This document shows positions 1 to 8,104 of a stretch of DNA of 64,000 nt, piece after piece. Position 1 is the stretch's first letter, and each line of letters begins with the position of its first letter. The position numbers were made by a program, and so were the translations under genes. This DNA is from Longilinea arvoryzae (lineage in GTDB: Bacteria > Chloroflexota > Anaerolineae > Anaerolineales > Anaerolineaceae), in assembly GCF_001050235.1 (NCBI RefSeq), contig NZ_DF967972.1, forward strand, positions 62,001 through 126,000, given 5' to 3'. The notes below the pieces were generated by a model. The model had not been told where the DNA came from, did not search any database, and worked only from the letters and a program-made list of their open reading frames with translations.

Positions 1-366
1 GGTTCGTTCGTGTTCGTAGAGCAGCTTTTCGTAAGCATAGGTCATGGGTTCTTTGCCAAAGTCGACCACAAATTCCACGGGGACTGCGCTGTCGCCGCAG
101 CCCACCGGCGCGCCACTGACGCCGTTGTCTTCCAGCGCGATATAGTAAACCTTGACCTTGGCGTACGGCAGCGGCGTTGGCGTGTCCGATGGTTCGGGGG
201 GCGGTTGGGTTGGCGGCGGCGCCGTCGGCGTAGGCGTCGGCAGAATCGTTCCACAGCCGGCCAGCAAAATTACCAACAGCAGGACGAGCGCAAAAACCAT
301 TCCGATGCCCCGCGTTCGTGTCGTTCGTTCAGTGGGGTGTAAAACGCCAGATCGTTTCTCGGCCAT
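1..366 (-). CDS. Lipoprotein, probable GerMN-domain protein (3' end outside window)
   Basis: The visible 122 codons start at ATG 366 behind an AGGAGGA-type SD. They encode a basic N-terminus, a hydrophobic stretch ending in a lipobox-like LLAGC, a Pro/Thr-rich linker (PTPTPTAPPPT) and the beginning of a domain (KVKVYYIALED...). The lipobox predicts export and lipidation. The start of the domain resembles the GerM/GerMN fold seen in spore-germination and many Chloroflexota lipoproteins, but only about 50 residues of it are visible, so the family is a weak call. The stop codon lies beyond position 1. Confidence 0.7.
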   Translation of the reverse strand, partial: MAEKRSGVLHPTERTTRTRGIGMVFALVLLLVILLAGCGTILPTPTPTAPPPTQPPPEPSDTPTPLPYAKVKVYYIALEDNGVSGAPVGCGDSAVPVEFVVDFGKEPMTYAYEKLLYEHERT

Positions 367-395
367 CTCTCCTCCTTTAGGAACAGATTTATTTT

Positions 396-445
396 AGCAC
401 CGGCTTCGCAGGTGAAGCACCGGCTTTGCAGGTGTAACACCGGTG
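396..445. repeat. 20-bp tandem repeat, 2.5 copies
   Basis: AGCACCGGCTTCGCAGGTGA (396-415) is followed directly by a copy with two changes (416-435) and a partial third copy (436-445). It lies between the divergent lipoprotein and OsmC genes. A diverged relative (GCGCCGACCTCGCAGGTT) appears near 58945. Function unknown. Confidence 0.75.
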
Positions 446-610
446 ATCGCTGGCGCAGTTTCAACAAAAAGTGCGCGTGATTTCAATATTAAATGGAGTA
501 ATTTCAGGAAACCTATCCTATTTAAAGATTGACAAATCGCCTTGAAGGCTTGTGAATATCTGCACTAAACTGAACCCCGAACGATCAATGCAATGGAAAA
601 GGAGATCAGC

Positions 611-1075
611 ATGGCGATTACAACTTTTAAAGCGACATCCCGCCTTACCAGCGGTCTGGCCGTCGAAAATGAAGTGCGCGGATTTAAAATAACGCTGGAC
701 GAACCCAAAGAACTCGGTGGAACGAACACAGGCATGAATCCGGTGGAGGCCCTTTTGTGCGCGCTGGGTTCCTGCCAGTCCATCGTGGCGGTTGCCTTTG
801 CCAAAGCCAAACACATCGACCTGCAGGATTTCTGGGTCGAATTGGAAGGCGATCTGGATCCGGATGGGTTCTTGAAGGGCAAACCCGGCGTGCGCAACGG
901 CTTCCAGGAGATTCGTTTTAACATGCACATCGTCACCAGCAGTTCACCCGAAGCGGTGGCCGAATTCCAGAAATTCATTCAAAGCCGCTGCCCGGTGGGC
1001 GATTCGGTGATGAATGGCGTAAAATTTGTTCCCGGCGCAATCATCATTGAACAGCCGGCAATGCAGGCTGCCTGA
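611..1075 (+). CDS. OsmC family protein
   Basis: A 154-residue OsmC/Ohr-fold protein. Family members reduce organic peroxides or handle small thiol compounds in the cytosol. The expected pattern is visible: GTNTGMNPVEALLCALGSC with the first reactive Cys, and a second Cys in SRCPVGDSV near the C-terminus. ATG 611 has GGAG eight bases upstream, so it is preferred over ATG 593. The gene stands alone; a weak promoter candidate is TTGACA at 529-534. It is followed by a strong hairpin. A second, different OsmC protein lies at 29764-30168. Confidence 0.88.
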   Translation: MAITTFKATSRLTSGLAVENEVRGFKITLDEPKELGGTNTGMNPVEALLCALGSCQSIVAVAFAKAKHIDLQDFWVELEGDLDPDGFLKGKPGVRNGFQEIRFNMHIVTSSSPEAVAEFQKFIQSRCPVGDSVMNGVKFVPGAIIIEQPAMQAA

Positions 1076-1105
1076 TTCTTTTCGAATCGCCGATACCGTC
1101 ATTGA

Positions 1106-1146
1106 AAGAACGTCCGGAAGGGCTTTTTACCCTTCCGGACGTTCTT
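1106..1146. terminator. Perfect 17-bp hairpin, probable bidirectional terminator
   Basis: AAGAACGTCCGGAAGGG (1106-1122), a 7-nt T-rich loop, and its exact complement (1130-1146). It sits in the convergent gap between the OsmC gene and mrp. There is no long T-run after the stem on either strand, so it may act as a transcript 3' end stabiliser as well. Confidence 0.65.
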
Positions 1147-1324
1147 GAATAATTTCGGAAGCACTTATATTCTTGGCCTTTAAAGCGTCAAACGGCGGGG
1201 TGAGGGGGGCACCCAGCCGTTTGACACAGTTATAATAACCGAAAACGTCGCGAAATGCATTAAAAAATGTTAATAAATATGTTGCAATATCGTTGCAATT
1301 TTCGGAAAAGTCTCGAATTCCGAT

Positions 1325-2380
1325 TCAGGCGGCCGCCGGAATGCCCGCCAACTGGCGCGTAAAGGCCTCCAGTTCGGGAATGGTCACATCCTCCACCCTG
1401 CCGTCGTCGCATTGCGCGGCAATCTCGGGCCGGATCGGCAAACGCGCCGCGACGGCTGCGCCGGCCAGTTGGGCCACCTCGGCGGCATGGCTGGGGCCGA
1501 AGATCTCGTGCGGCTTGCCGGTATCCGGGCAGGTGTAATAGCTCATGTTCTCGATGATGCCGAGGATGGGAACCTCGAGCTCCTGCAGCATGCGCACGCC
1601 CTTCCGCACCACCAGCGAGGCCAGCGCCTGGGGTGTCGTCACCAGCACCACGCCGTCAAGCGGGATGGTTTGGACCACGGTCAGGTTGGCGTCCGAGGTG
1701 CCCGGCGGCAGATCGATCAGCAGCACATCCAACCGTCCCCACAGCACCTGCTCGTAGAACTGGCGAATGGTGCCGCTCACGATCGGGCCGCGCCAGACCA
1801 CTGCGGTATCCTCTTCCGGCACCAGCAAATTGGTGGACATGATGCGAATGCCGGTGCGCGTGTTGCCCGGCAAAATGCCCATATCCGAGCCGCGCACGCC
1901 GCCTGGCGGCAGCCCGAACAGCTTGGGAATGCTCGGGCCGGTCAGGTCGGCATCCAGAATACCCACCTTCTTGCCCTGGCGGGCCAGATTGACGGCCAGC
2001 GAAGCCGTCACCAGCGACTTGCCCACCCCACCCTTGCCGCTCATCACGGCAATGGTTTGACCAATCTTGGAGAACTCGTTCAGTTTGGGCAGGCTGGGCG
2101 TGGAGTGGCCGAAAACAGCGGCTCGTTCCTCTTCCGTCATGGCCCCAAAGGTTACTTTCACATCCCGGATGCCCGGCAGCGCGGTCAGTACGGCGTGCGC
2201 ATCCTGCTGCATGCGGTCCTTCAACGGACAGCCGGGAGCGGTCAGCGCCAGCGTGAAAGATACGAGCCCCTCGGGGTCGATCTTCAAATCGCGCACCATT
2301 TGCAAATCCACGATGCTGCGGCCCAGTTCGGGGTCGATGACCTTCTTCAGGGCCTCCATGATCTCTACTTCAGTTGGCAT
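1325..2380 (-). CDS. mrp: Mrp/NBP35-family Fe-S carrier ATPase
   Basis: A 351-residue protein with an N-terminal MIP18/DUF59-like domain (about 1-85) and a ParA/MinD-type P-loop domain (SGKGGVGKS at 114-122, deviant Walker A). The family loads or carries Fe-S clusters. The usual C-terminal CxxC reads CPDT at 284-287, so the second bridging Cys is replaced by Thr; this is seen directly and some bacterial homologues also lack the pair. ATG 2380 lies 25 nt after the tatC stop, so the gene is probably the last of the tatA-tatB-tatC-mrp unit. Confidence 0.9.
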   Translation of the reverse strand: MPTEVEIMEALKKVIDPELGRSIVDLQMVRDLKIDPEGLVSFTLALTAPGCPLKDRMQQDAHAVLTALPGIRDVKVTFGAMTEEERAAVFGHSTPSLPKLNEFSKIGQTIAVMSGKGGVGKSLVTASLAVNLARQGKKVGILDADLTGPSIPKLFGLPPGGVRGSDMGILPGNTRTGIRIMSTNLLVPEEDTAVVWRGPIVSGTIRQFYEQVLWGRLDVLLIDLPPGTSDANLTVVQTIPLDGVVLVTTPQALASLVVRKGVRMLQELEVPILGIIENMSYYTCPDTGKPHEIFGPSHAAEVAQLAGAAVAARLPIRPEIAAQCDDGRVEDVTIPELEAFTRQLAGIPAAA

Positions 2381-2405
2381 GCATCATCCTCACTTGTAAT
2401 CAATA

Positions 2406-3251
2406 TTACGATTCACTGCGCGGTTTTTGTCCAAAACGCGCGAATAAGACACTGATGAAAAAAAGGGCAATGAGCGGCGCCATCATCAGCGACATGTTGA
2501 CGGGATCGACGGTCGGCGTGATCATCGCAGAGGCAATGGCGATGATGACAATTGCTATTCGCCACTGCTTGAGCAGGCCTGAGGCGGTGACGATATTCAA
2601 CCGCGCCAGAAAATAGATCACGATGGGGGTTTCGAACCCCACTCCCAACCAGAACATTAAACCGGTGACGAAATTCAAATAGCTGCCCAGTCGCAGCGTG
2701 GTGGTGATGCCCAGAAAGTTCGTCAGGAAAGGAATGGATACCGGCAGGAGGACGAAATAGGAAAATGCCGCCCCGCCAATGAACAGGAGCGTCGCTATCG
2801 CCGTCACCAGCGGCGCAATCCGATTGAACACCTTGCGCTCATTTTCATTCAGGGCCGGCAGCACGAACGCCAGAATCTCATATACGACCACCGGCAGGGC
2901 CAGAATCAGACCGCTGAGCATCGAGACGCGCATGAACACGCCCATGTTCTCGGTCACCTCCAGGGCAATCAGCTTGGAGGTACCCCCGGCTGGTTTGGCC
3001 AGCCAACTGATCAAGGGCGCCGCGAAATAAAAGCTGCCAAACGTGGTCACAAACAAAACCGCCACGATGATCATCAGGCGCTTGCGCAGTTCGTTGAAGT
3101 GCTCCTGCAGCCCTTCCCATAATTCGCGCACCGTCATGCCGTCCAGACCGGTCGTGGAGGGCGGCGGTGCAGCGCGGCCGGCGCTCGAACCCGCTGGATT
3201 GCGGGGGGCGCTGTTGCCGGCGGGCACGGAAGGATGCGGCGTGCTATCCAT
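2406..3251 (-). CDS. tatC: Sec-independent translocase subunit TatC
   Basis: A polytopic inner-membrane protein with about six membrane segments and the TatC pattern: the ELWEGLQEHFNELRKRL N-terminal amphipathic stretch with the conserved E(L)R, then the FYFAAPLI, TENMGVFM and FWLGVGFETP segments. TatC recognises twin-arginine signal peptides and forms the core of the receptor complex. The start is ambiguous. ATG 3251 overlaps the tatB stop (ATGGATAG), suggesting coupling. An in-frame GTG at 3284 would add 11 Pro-rich residues. Neither has a clear SD. Confidence 0.93.
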   Translation of the reverse strand: MDSTPHPSVPAGNSAPRNPAGSSAGRAAPPPSTTGLDGMTVRELWEGLQEHFNELRKRLMIIVAVLFVTTFGSFYFAAPLISWLAKPAGGTSKLIALEVTENMGVFMRVSMLSGLILALPVVVYEILAFVLPALNENERKVFNRIAPLVTAIATLLFIGGAAFSYFVLLPVSIPFLTNFLGITTTLRLGSYLNFVTGLMFWLGVGFETPIVIYFLARLNIVTASGLLKQWRIAIVIIAIASAMITPTVDPVNMSLMMAPLIALFFISVLFARFGQKPRSES

Positions 3252-3687
3252 GGGCGGGGGTGGATTGGTCTGAGTTTGCGTCACTGGGAGTCGCTTCGGG
3301 CGGCAAAGGTTCGCCTGCCGGCCTTTCCTGGGGTTTAGAATCGTCTGCCTGCGGTTGGGCGGCCGGCCGGGCGGGCGGCAGAATGCGGTGGTTGCCCGGT
3401 TGCAGCGTGGCGTCGACCTCGCGTTTCCATTGATTCAGGTCCTTGCCCATCTTGTTCAATTCTTCGCGAGTTTCCTCCAGGCCGCTTTCGCGCAGCAATT
3501 CATTGGGAAGTTCCTGAGCCATCTTCCAGGCTTCCCGGGTGGTCCGCCAGAATTCCGATTGGGTTAATAATCGAATCGTCCTGGCAAGTCGTCTGGCTGT
3601 GTTGACCATGTCTTTCGGGCCCAACACAATCAATACGATCACCAGGATCAGCCCCAATTCCGGCAGCCCGATTCCCAAGAAATCCAT
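3244..3687 (-). CDS. tatB: Twin-arginine translocase protein TatB (TatA/B family)
   Basis: A 147-residue protein with one N-terminal membrane segment (FLGIGLPELGLILVIVLIVLG), the family Gly-Pro hinge and a long amphipathic, then Pro-rich, tail. The length and the position between tatA and tatC favour a TatB role, although short TatA/TatB proteins cannot be separated on sequence alone. It ends inside the first codons of tatC and follows tatA by 28 nt. Confidence 0.88.
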   Translation of the reverse strand: MDFLGIGLPELGLILVIVLIVLGPKDMVNTARRLARTIRLLTQSEFWRTTREAWKMAQELPNELLRESGLEETREELNKMGKDLNQWKREVDATLQPGNHRILPPARPAAQPQADDSKPQERPAGEPLPPEATPSDANSDQSTPAHG

Positions 3688-3715
3688 TGTCTTTCAACCT
3701 GTCACGGGCAAAGCC

Positions 3716-3901
3716 CTATTTCTTGGTCTCGTCCTGCGGTTTATCCTCTTCGGAATCGTCTTTCTTTTGCAGGCCGTCCCGAAAGGCTTTGATGCTGCTG
3801 CCCAATTCGTTGGCGATCTTCACAATCCGTCCTGGCCCAAACAGCAGTAAAACGATGGCCAGAATGAGTAAAATTTCAGGCAACCCCGGTCGCCATCCCA
3901 T
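3716..3901 (-). CDS. tatA: Twin-arginine translocase pore protein TatA
   Basis: A 61-residue protein with a short periplasmic start, a membrane helix (LPEILLILAIVLLLFGPGR) and an amphipathic, charged C-tail rich in Lys/Asp/Glu: a standard TatA/E layout. AAGGAG stands about nine bases before ATG 3901. It is the first gene of the tat block; a TATAAT on the minus strand at 3969-3964 is a candidate -10. TatA multimers are thought to form the protein-conducting pathway recruited by TatBC. Confidence 0.92.
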   Translation of the reverse strand: MGWRPGLPEILLILAIVLLLFGPGRIVKIANELGSSIKAFRDGLQKKDDSEEDKPQDETKK

Positions 3902-4015
3902 AATGATTTACTCCTTTTCGTCCGATCTCCATCGGAACGGTTCATACGTGTTCTGCATATTGAATTATATCATTCCCCCTTGCACAACATCTGAAACCTA
4001 CCTAAGAGGTTTTTA

Positions 4016-4087
4016 ATGACCAAAATACTCCTGTATCGTTCGCTCCGGGTTTGTTTTCAGTTACTTAACAAGTGCAATCCGGCCTAG
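4016..4087 (+). CDS. Possible 23-aa leader peptide
   Basis: ATG 4016 follows AGAGGT with a 5-nt gap and opens a 23-codon frame (MTKILLYRSL...NPA) ending in TAG 4085-4087. Its end overlaps a short hairpin (CCGGC...GCCGG). It lies just upstream of the histidine-kinase gene. No convincing promoter was found, so this is only a candidate. Confidence 0.25.
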   Translation: MTKILLYRSLRVCFQLLNKCNPA

Positions 4088-4109
4088 AGGCAAGCCGGGC
4101 TTATTAAGG

Positions 4110-4115
4110 TATATT
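4110..4115 (+). promoter_or_regulatory. -10 element for a leaderless histidine-kinase mRNA
   Basis: TATATT (4110-4115) stands exactly six bases before GTG 4122 and no SD precedes that codon. The same -10/N6/start spacing occurs at four other genes in the window. No good -35 is visible here. Confidence 0.45.
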
Positions 4116-4121
4116 TACCGG

Positions 4122-5882
4122 GTGCGAAAATCAGACTTCCCCTTTCTGGCCGACTGGCTGACCATATCGCTGCGCTGGCTGTCGCTGCTGCTGATGACGG
4201 CCGTGTTGAGCCCGCTGCTTCACCTGGGTTACGCGCTTGTCTTGGCATTTTCAGCCGCCGGCAATGTATTTAGCGTCGTTCTGGCGGCATCCAACCGCCG
4301 TATGGAAGGCCACCGCCTGTTGAATGTGGGCTTCGATGTTCTGGTGGCGTTGGTGCTTTTTATCCTGGGCGGACTGACGCCTCTTTTCTGGTGCGGTCTG
4401 ATCGCCATCACTTCGGCGGCTATTTATTATGAATGGCGCGGCAGCCTGCTGACGGCGGCTCTGCTCGGCCTGGCGCAGGCCGCCTGGTTGGTGTTGGTTC
4501 AGGCGCAGCCGCCGATTGCCGCGCTGCCGGCTGTTGGTTTCGACCTCGTCAGCGGCTTGCTGCTGGGATGGATGAGCACTTACGTGATGACCGCGGTGCG
4601 CCGCAACTACCGGCAGCACCTCAACCAGCGCTCCGATCTGGAACAAAATACCCGTCAGCGCGAGCACGATCGCATGCGCGGGCTCTACAAATTGATCGAA
4701 TCGCTGAGCGCATCGCTCAATTACCAGGACGTACTCGACGCGGCGCTCGACCTGGGTACCAGCGCCATCGAACCCGTGCAGGCCGGGCAGTCCAGCCAGA
4801 TAACCTCGGCCGTGCTGCTCTTCAACGAAGAAAGCCTGATCGTCGGCACCGCACGCCGCTTTTCGGCCACGGATCTGCACCAGAATTTTCCGGCCGAGCA
4901 GGGCGTGCTGGCCCGGGTGCTGCAGGAAGGCGCGGCCGTGAGAATCGCCAATCCTTCCGCCGACCCCGAATTGGCGAAGATTCTGGCGCTGCAAGGCATG
5001 ACCTCGGCCGTCGTCTTGCCACTGATGCGCGGCATGAACGCCTACGGCGTGCTGTTGTATGCTCACCCGCAGGCGGATTTCTTCACCACCGAACGCCTGG
5101 AACTGCTGGACATGATCAGCACCCAATCGGTCATCGCCATCCAGAACGCGCGCCTGTACGACGCCGTGCGGGTCGAGAAGGAACGCATTGTCGAATCCCA
5201 GGAAGAGGCGCGCAAGAAGCTGGCCCGCGATCTGCACGACGGCCCGACCCAGTCGGTGGCCTCGATCGCCATGCGCCTGAGCGTTGCCCGCCGCATGCTG
5301 CAGGTCAAACCCGACCAGGTGAACGAAGAACTCGAGCGCATCGAAGAACTGGCCCGCCGCACCACCCAGGAAATCCGCCACATGCTCTTCACCATGCGCC
5401 CGCTGGTGCTCGAAAGCGATGGTCTGGCCGCCGCCCTGCAGGCCATGGCCGATAAAATGCGCGATACCTACCAGCAGAATATCGAAATTCAGACCGATCC
5501 GGCCGTGATCGACCGGTTGGACAACTCGCGCCAGACGGCCATTTTCTACCTGTCCGAAGAGGCCGTCAACAACGCCCGCAAGCACGCCAAGGCCAGCCGC
5601 ATCCTCGTGCGCGTCAACAGCCTGCGCAACGATCCCGAAGTAGCCCTGCTGGAAATCGCCGATAACGGCGTGGGTTTCGACCCCAAGGCCGTCGGCACCA
5701 ATTACGAACGCCGCGGCAGTCTGGGCATGGTCAACCTGCGCGAGCGCACCGAGTTGGTGGAAGGCCTGCTCAACATTGATTCTGCGCCCGGCTGCGGCAC
5801 CCGCGTCCAGGTCTTCATTCCATTGTCTGCCCAGGCCGCCGACCGCCTGCAGCGCGGGTTGGTCAACGTGCCAGCGAATTAA
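4122..5882 (+). CDS. Membrane sensor histidine kinase, NarL-partner (HisKA_3) type, with GAF domain
   Basis: A 586-residue protein. Residues 1-165 hold about six membrane helices. A linker leads to a GAF-like sensor domain (about 195-345), then HisKA_3 with the phospho-acceptor His372 in ARDLHDGPTQS and a HATPase_c domain (N-box EEAVNNARKHA near 485, then DNGVGFDP and GSLGMVNLRER). By family it autophosphorylates and passes phosphate to a LuxR-type response regulator, but no regulator gene is adjacent. The start is GTG, apparently leaderless. The ligand cannot be deduced. Confidence 0.87.
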   Translation: MRKSDFPFLADWLTISLRWLSLLLMTAVLSPLLHLGYALVLAFSAAGNVFSVVLAASNRRMEGHRLLNVGFDVLVALVLFILGGLTPLFWCGLIAITSAAIYYEWRGSLLTAALLGLAQAAWLVLVQAQPPIAALPAVGFDLVSGLLLGWMSTYVMTAVRRNYRQHLNQRSDLEQNTRQREHDRMRGLYKLIESLSASLNYQDVLDAALDLGTSAIEPVQAGQSSQITSAVLLFNEESLIVGTARRFSATDLHQNFPAEQGVLARVLQEGAAVRIANPSADPELAKILALQGMTSAVVLPLMRGMNAYGVLLYAHPQADFFTTERLELLDMISTQSVIAIQNARLYDAVRVEKERIVESQEEARKKLARDLHDGPTQSVASIAMRLSVARRMLQVKPDQVNEELERIEELARRTTQEIRHMLFTMRPLVLESDGLAAALQAMADKMRDTYQQNIEIQTDPAVIDRLDNSRQTAIFYLSEEAVNNARKHAKASRILVRVNSLRNDPEVALLEIADNGVGFDPKAVGTNYERRGSLGMVNLRERTELVEGLLNIDSAPGCGTRVQVFIPLSAQAADRLQRGLVNVPAN

Positions 5883-5912
5883 TCACGGTTTTGCTTTCGT
5901 AAATATCCCGCC

Positions 5913-6692
5913 ATGCCCATTGCCTCCGGAATGTATTACGCACACAGCGAAGGGGGCAGCCGCCGTCTGCCGCCGGTCATTTTGATTCACGGCGCCGGCA
6001 GCAGCCACCTGTGCTGGCCGGCAGCCCTGCGCCGCCTGCCGGGCTGCCGCGTGCTGGCGCTGGACCTGCCCGGGCACGGGCGTTCGGCTGGAGTCGGCCA
6101 GCAGTCGCTGGACGCGCTCGCCGACCGGCTGGTGGACTTTCTCGAGGCCCTGGGATTGTACCAGGCCGTCTTCGTCGGGCATTCCATGGGCGGCGCGGTC
6201 GCCCTCAGCCTGGCGGTCCGCCACCCCGCAAACGTGGCCGGATTGGGATTGATTGCCTCGGGCGCCTACCTGGACGTGCCGCCGGCGTTGGTGCAGGAAC
6301 TATCCTCGCAGGTGACCTACGGAATCGGCCTGCAAAGCATCGAAACCCGCCTGAGCGGTCCCAAAACGCCGCCCGGGATGCTGGAGGAGGCCGCCCGCTT
6401 ATTGCGGGAAACGCGCTCCAGTGTGCTTTACGCCGACTGGCTGGCCTGCTCGCGTTACGATCTGCGCGATCGGGTAGCCGGGATCCGCGCCCCCACCTGG
6501 CTGGCCTGCGGCACCGCCGATCGGGCCACTCCGCTGGTCTTTTCGCACTTTCTGGCCTCGCGCCTGCCGGACGCCGAACTGCAGATCTACTCCGGCGCCG
6601 GGCACCTCATCTTTCTCGAAGAGGGCGAAGCCCTGGCCAAAGGGCTGCTGGACTTCCTGCGCCGCAAGGGATTGATGGAGGCGGAAGTTTAG
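5913..6692 (+). CDS. Alpha/beta-hydrolase
   Basis: A 259-residue cytosolic hydrolase. The oxyanion-hole HG is at 26-27, the nucleophile elbow GHSMGG places Ser91, the acid is Asp203 in GTADRATP, and the base is His231 in GAGH. All triad members are present and the length is typical. The substrate is unknown; carboxyl-ester, lactone or acyl-thioester hydrolysis are all possible. It starts 31 nt after the kinase gene on the same strand and may be cotranscribed with it. Confidence 0.85.
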   Translation: MPIASGMYYAHSEGGSRRLPPVILIHGAGSSHLCWPAALRRLPGCRVLALDLPGHGRSAGVGQQSLDALADRLVDFLEALGLYQAVFVGHSMGGAVALSLAVRHPANVAGLGLIASGAYLDVPPALVQELSSQVTYGIGLQSIETRLSGPKTPPGMLEEAARLLRETRSSVLYADWLACSRYDLRDRVAGIRAPTWLACGTADRATPLVFSHFLASRLPDAELQIYSGAGHLIFLEEGEALAKGLLDFLRRKGLMEAEV

Positions 6693-6757
6693 ATTTTTTG
6701 ACCGGCAAGGCCCTTGACGACTCGCGTCAGGTGTTGTATTATTGAAAACGCTTAACC

Positions 6758-6831
6758 GCCCTCGTAGCGCAACTGGACAGAGCGTTTGCTTGCGGAGCAA
6801 AAGGTTGCAGATTCGAATTCTGCCGGGGGCA
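6758..6831 (+). tRNA. tRNA-Arg (anticodon GCG)
   Basis: A cloverleaf can be folded: acceptor GCCCTCG/CGGGGGC (one G-U pair), anticodon stem TTTGC/GCAAA around TTGCGGA giving anticodon GCG, T-arm GCAGA-TTCGAAT-TCTGC, discriminator A. CCA is not encoded. The anticodon reads Arg CGC (and CGU by wobble). The D-stem has one apparent mismatch. Confidence 0.93.
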
Positions 6832-6903
6832 CTAGAAATCCTGAATGTGGAATGTTGAATGGCCCGCTTTGGCGGGTCGATTGTTTTAATCCAAGGGTGA
6901 TTC

Positions 6904-7251
6904 CTACACCGGCCCTTCAAAAATGTGGTCGGTTTTGGCCGCCATGATAAAGTCGTTCTGGTGAAGCCCTTTGATTTTATGTGTCCACCAGGTGACGGTC
7001 ACTTTGCCCCATTCGGTCAGAATGGCGGGATGATGGTCTTCCTGATTGGCCTCCGCGGCGATCCGGTCGGTAAAACCCACCGCCTGGACAAAATTCTCAA
7101 ACTTGAATATTTTCTGCAGGCGTTGTTCGCCCTCTTTTTCATCGATCCGCCAGCCAGACAGTTTTGCCAGTAATTGCCGAATTTCGTCCTCAGTCAGTGC
7201 CGGCGTGTTCGCCTTTACCGGGGAGCAATGCAATTGCGCCAATTCCTTCAT
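6904..7251 (-). CDS. 4a-hydroxytetrahydrobiopterin dehydratase (pterin-4a-carbinolamine dehydratase)
   Basis: A 115-residue cytosolic enzyme with the family signature EDHHPAIL...VTVTWWTHKIKGLHQNDFIMAAKTD; the paired His and the later His are the catalytic histidines. ATG 7251 has an excellent AAGGAGG SD, so the six-residue upstream extension (to 7269) is rejected. It lies 83 nt after folE on the same strand, linking two pterin enzymes. In aromatic amino-acid hydroxylase pathways it recycles the cofactor; no hydroxylase gene is in the window, so its role here is open. Confidence 0.92.
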   Translation of the reverse strand: MKELAQLHCSPVKANTPALTEDEIRQLLAKLSGWRIDEKEGEQRLQKIFKFENFVQAVGFTDRIAAEANQEDHHPAILTEWGKVTVTWWTHKIKGLHQNDFIMAAKTDHIFEGPV

Positions 7252-7334
7252 ACGACCTCCTTGGATCATACCTTTTCAAACAGTTCAGGGGCGGCGGCAT
7301 GACAACCTTCTCCGCTTTTCGTTCATACCCCTGC

Positions 7335-7994
7335 TCACCTTTCATTTCGTTGCAATCCGCAGGCGGTGAAGAATTCGGCACGCAGCGATGGATCCTCGGC
7401 GAAATAGCCGCGCCAGACGGTGGTACGTGTCTTCGGGGAAGTTTCTCTCACGCCGCGCATCTCCATGCATAAATGATGGGCTTCCAGGTAAACAGCCACG
7501 CCGTGTGGATGGAGCATCGTTTCCAGGGTATCGGCGATTTGTTGGCCGATCCGTTCCTGCACCGCGAAGCGCTTGGAGAAAATCCGCACCAGGCGGGTCA
7601 GCTTGGAAATGCCGATGATGTTTTCATGCGCGATGTAACCCACGTACGCCATCCCGTAGAAGGGCAAGGCATGGTGTTCACACAGCGCAAAGAAAGGGAT
7701 GGGGCCTTCAACGACCTGGCTCAAGCGACAGTCAGGCTCGCCACGGCATTCCGTGTCGAAGATGCGCAGTAGTTTGGGATCGCCATCGTAGCCTTCGGTT
7801 GAATCAAACAGAGCCTTGATGAAACGGCGTGGAGTGTCTTTCGTCGCCGGGGTGTTCAAATTAAGACCAAACGCCGAAAAGATTTCCGCGGCATACCCTT
7901 CGAATTTGTGAAACTGCTCGTCCGAGATCTGCCGCATTTGCAGCTTCATGGATTCAAGGTATTCGCTGTCATCGGGATCATCGTGAATATGCAT
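7335..7994 (-). CDS. folE: GTP cyclohydrolase I
   Basis: A 219-residue enzyme that converts GTP to 7,8-dihydroneopterin triphosphate, the first step to folate or biopterin. Zinc ligands are visible as CEHH (Cys105, His108) and Cys176 in HHLCMEMRG; the SQVVEGPIPFFALCEHH block is diagnostic. It uses ATG 7994 with a weak AGGAAA SD. The PCD gene follows on the same strand, suggesting a two-gene pterin unit. Confidence 0.95.
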   Translation of the reverse strand: MHIHDDPDDSEYLESMKLQMRQISDEQFHKFEGYAAEIFSAFGLNLNTPATKDTPRRFIKALFDSTEGYDGDPKLLRIFDTECRGEPDCRLSQVVEGPIPFFALCEHHALPFYGMAYVGYIAHENIIGISKLTRLVRIFSKRFAVQERIGQQIADTLETMLHPHGVAVYLEAHHLCMEMRGVRETSPKTRTTVWRGYFAEDPSLRAEFFTACGLQRNER

Positions 7995-8104
7995 GGCTGT
8001 TTCCTGCTTTCTTTCTTATAGGGTGTGTTGCCGAAGCTGGCCGGAAAAACATATAAGCTGTCCGTACGCCTGAAATCCGGTGCGGTTCAGGTGATCTTTA
8101 TGCA

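Noticed and set aside
4251-5585. 444-codon minus-strand frame opposite the histidine kinase
   Set aside because: Shadow of a clear kinase gene; composition (His/Gln/Gly-rich) is typical of antisense frames.
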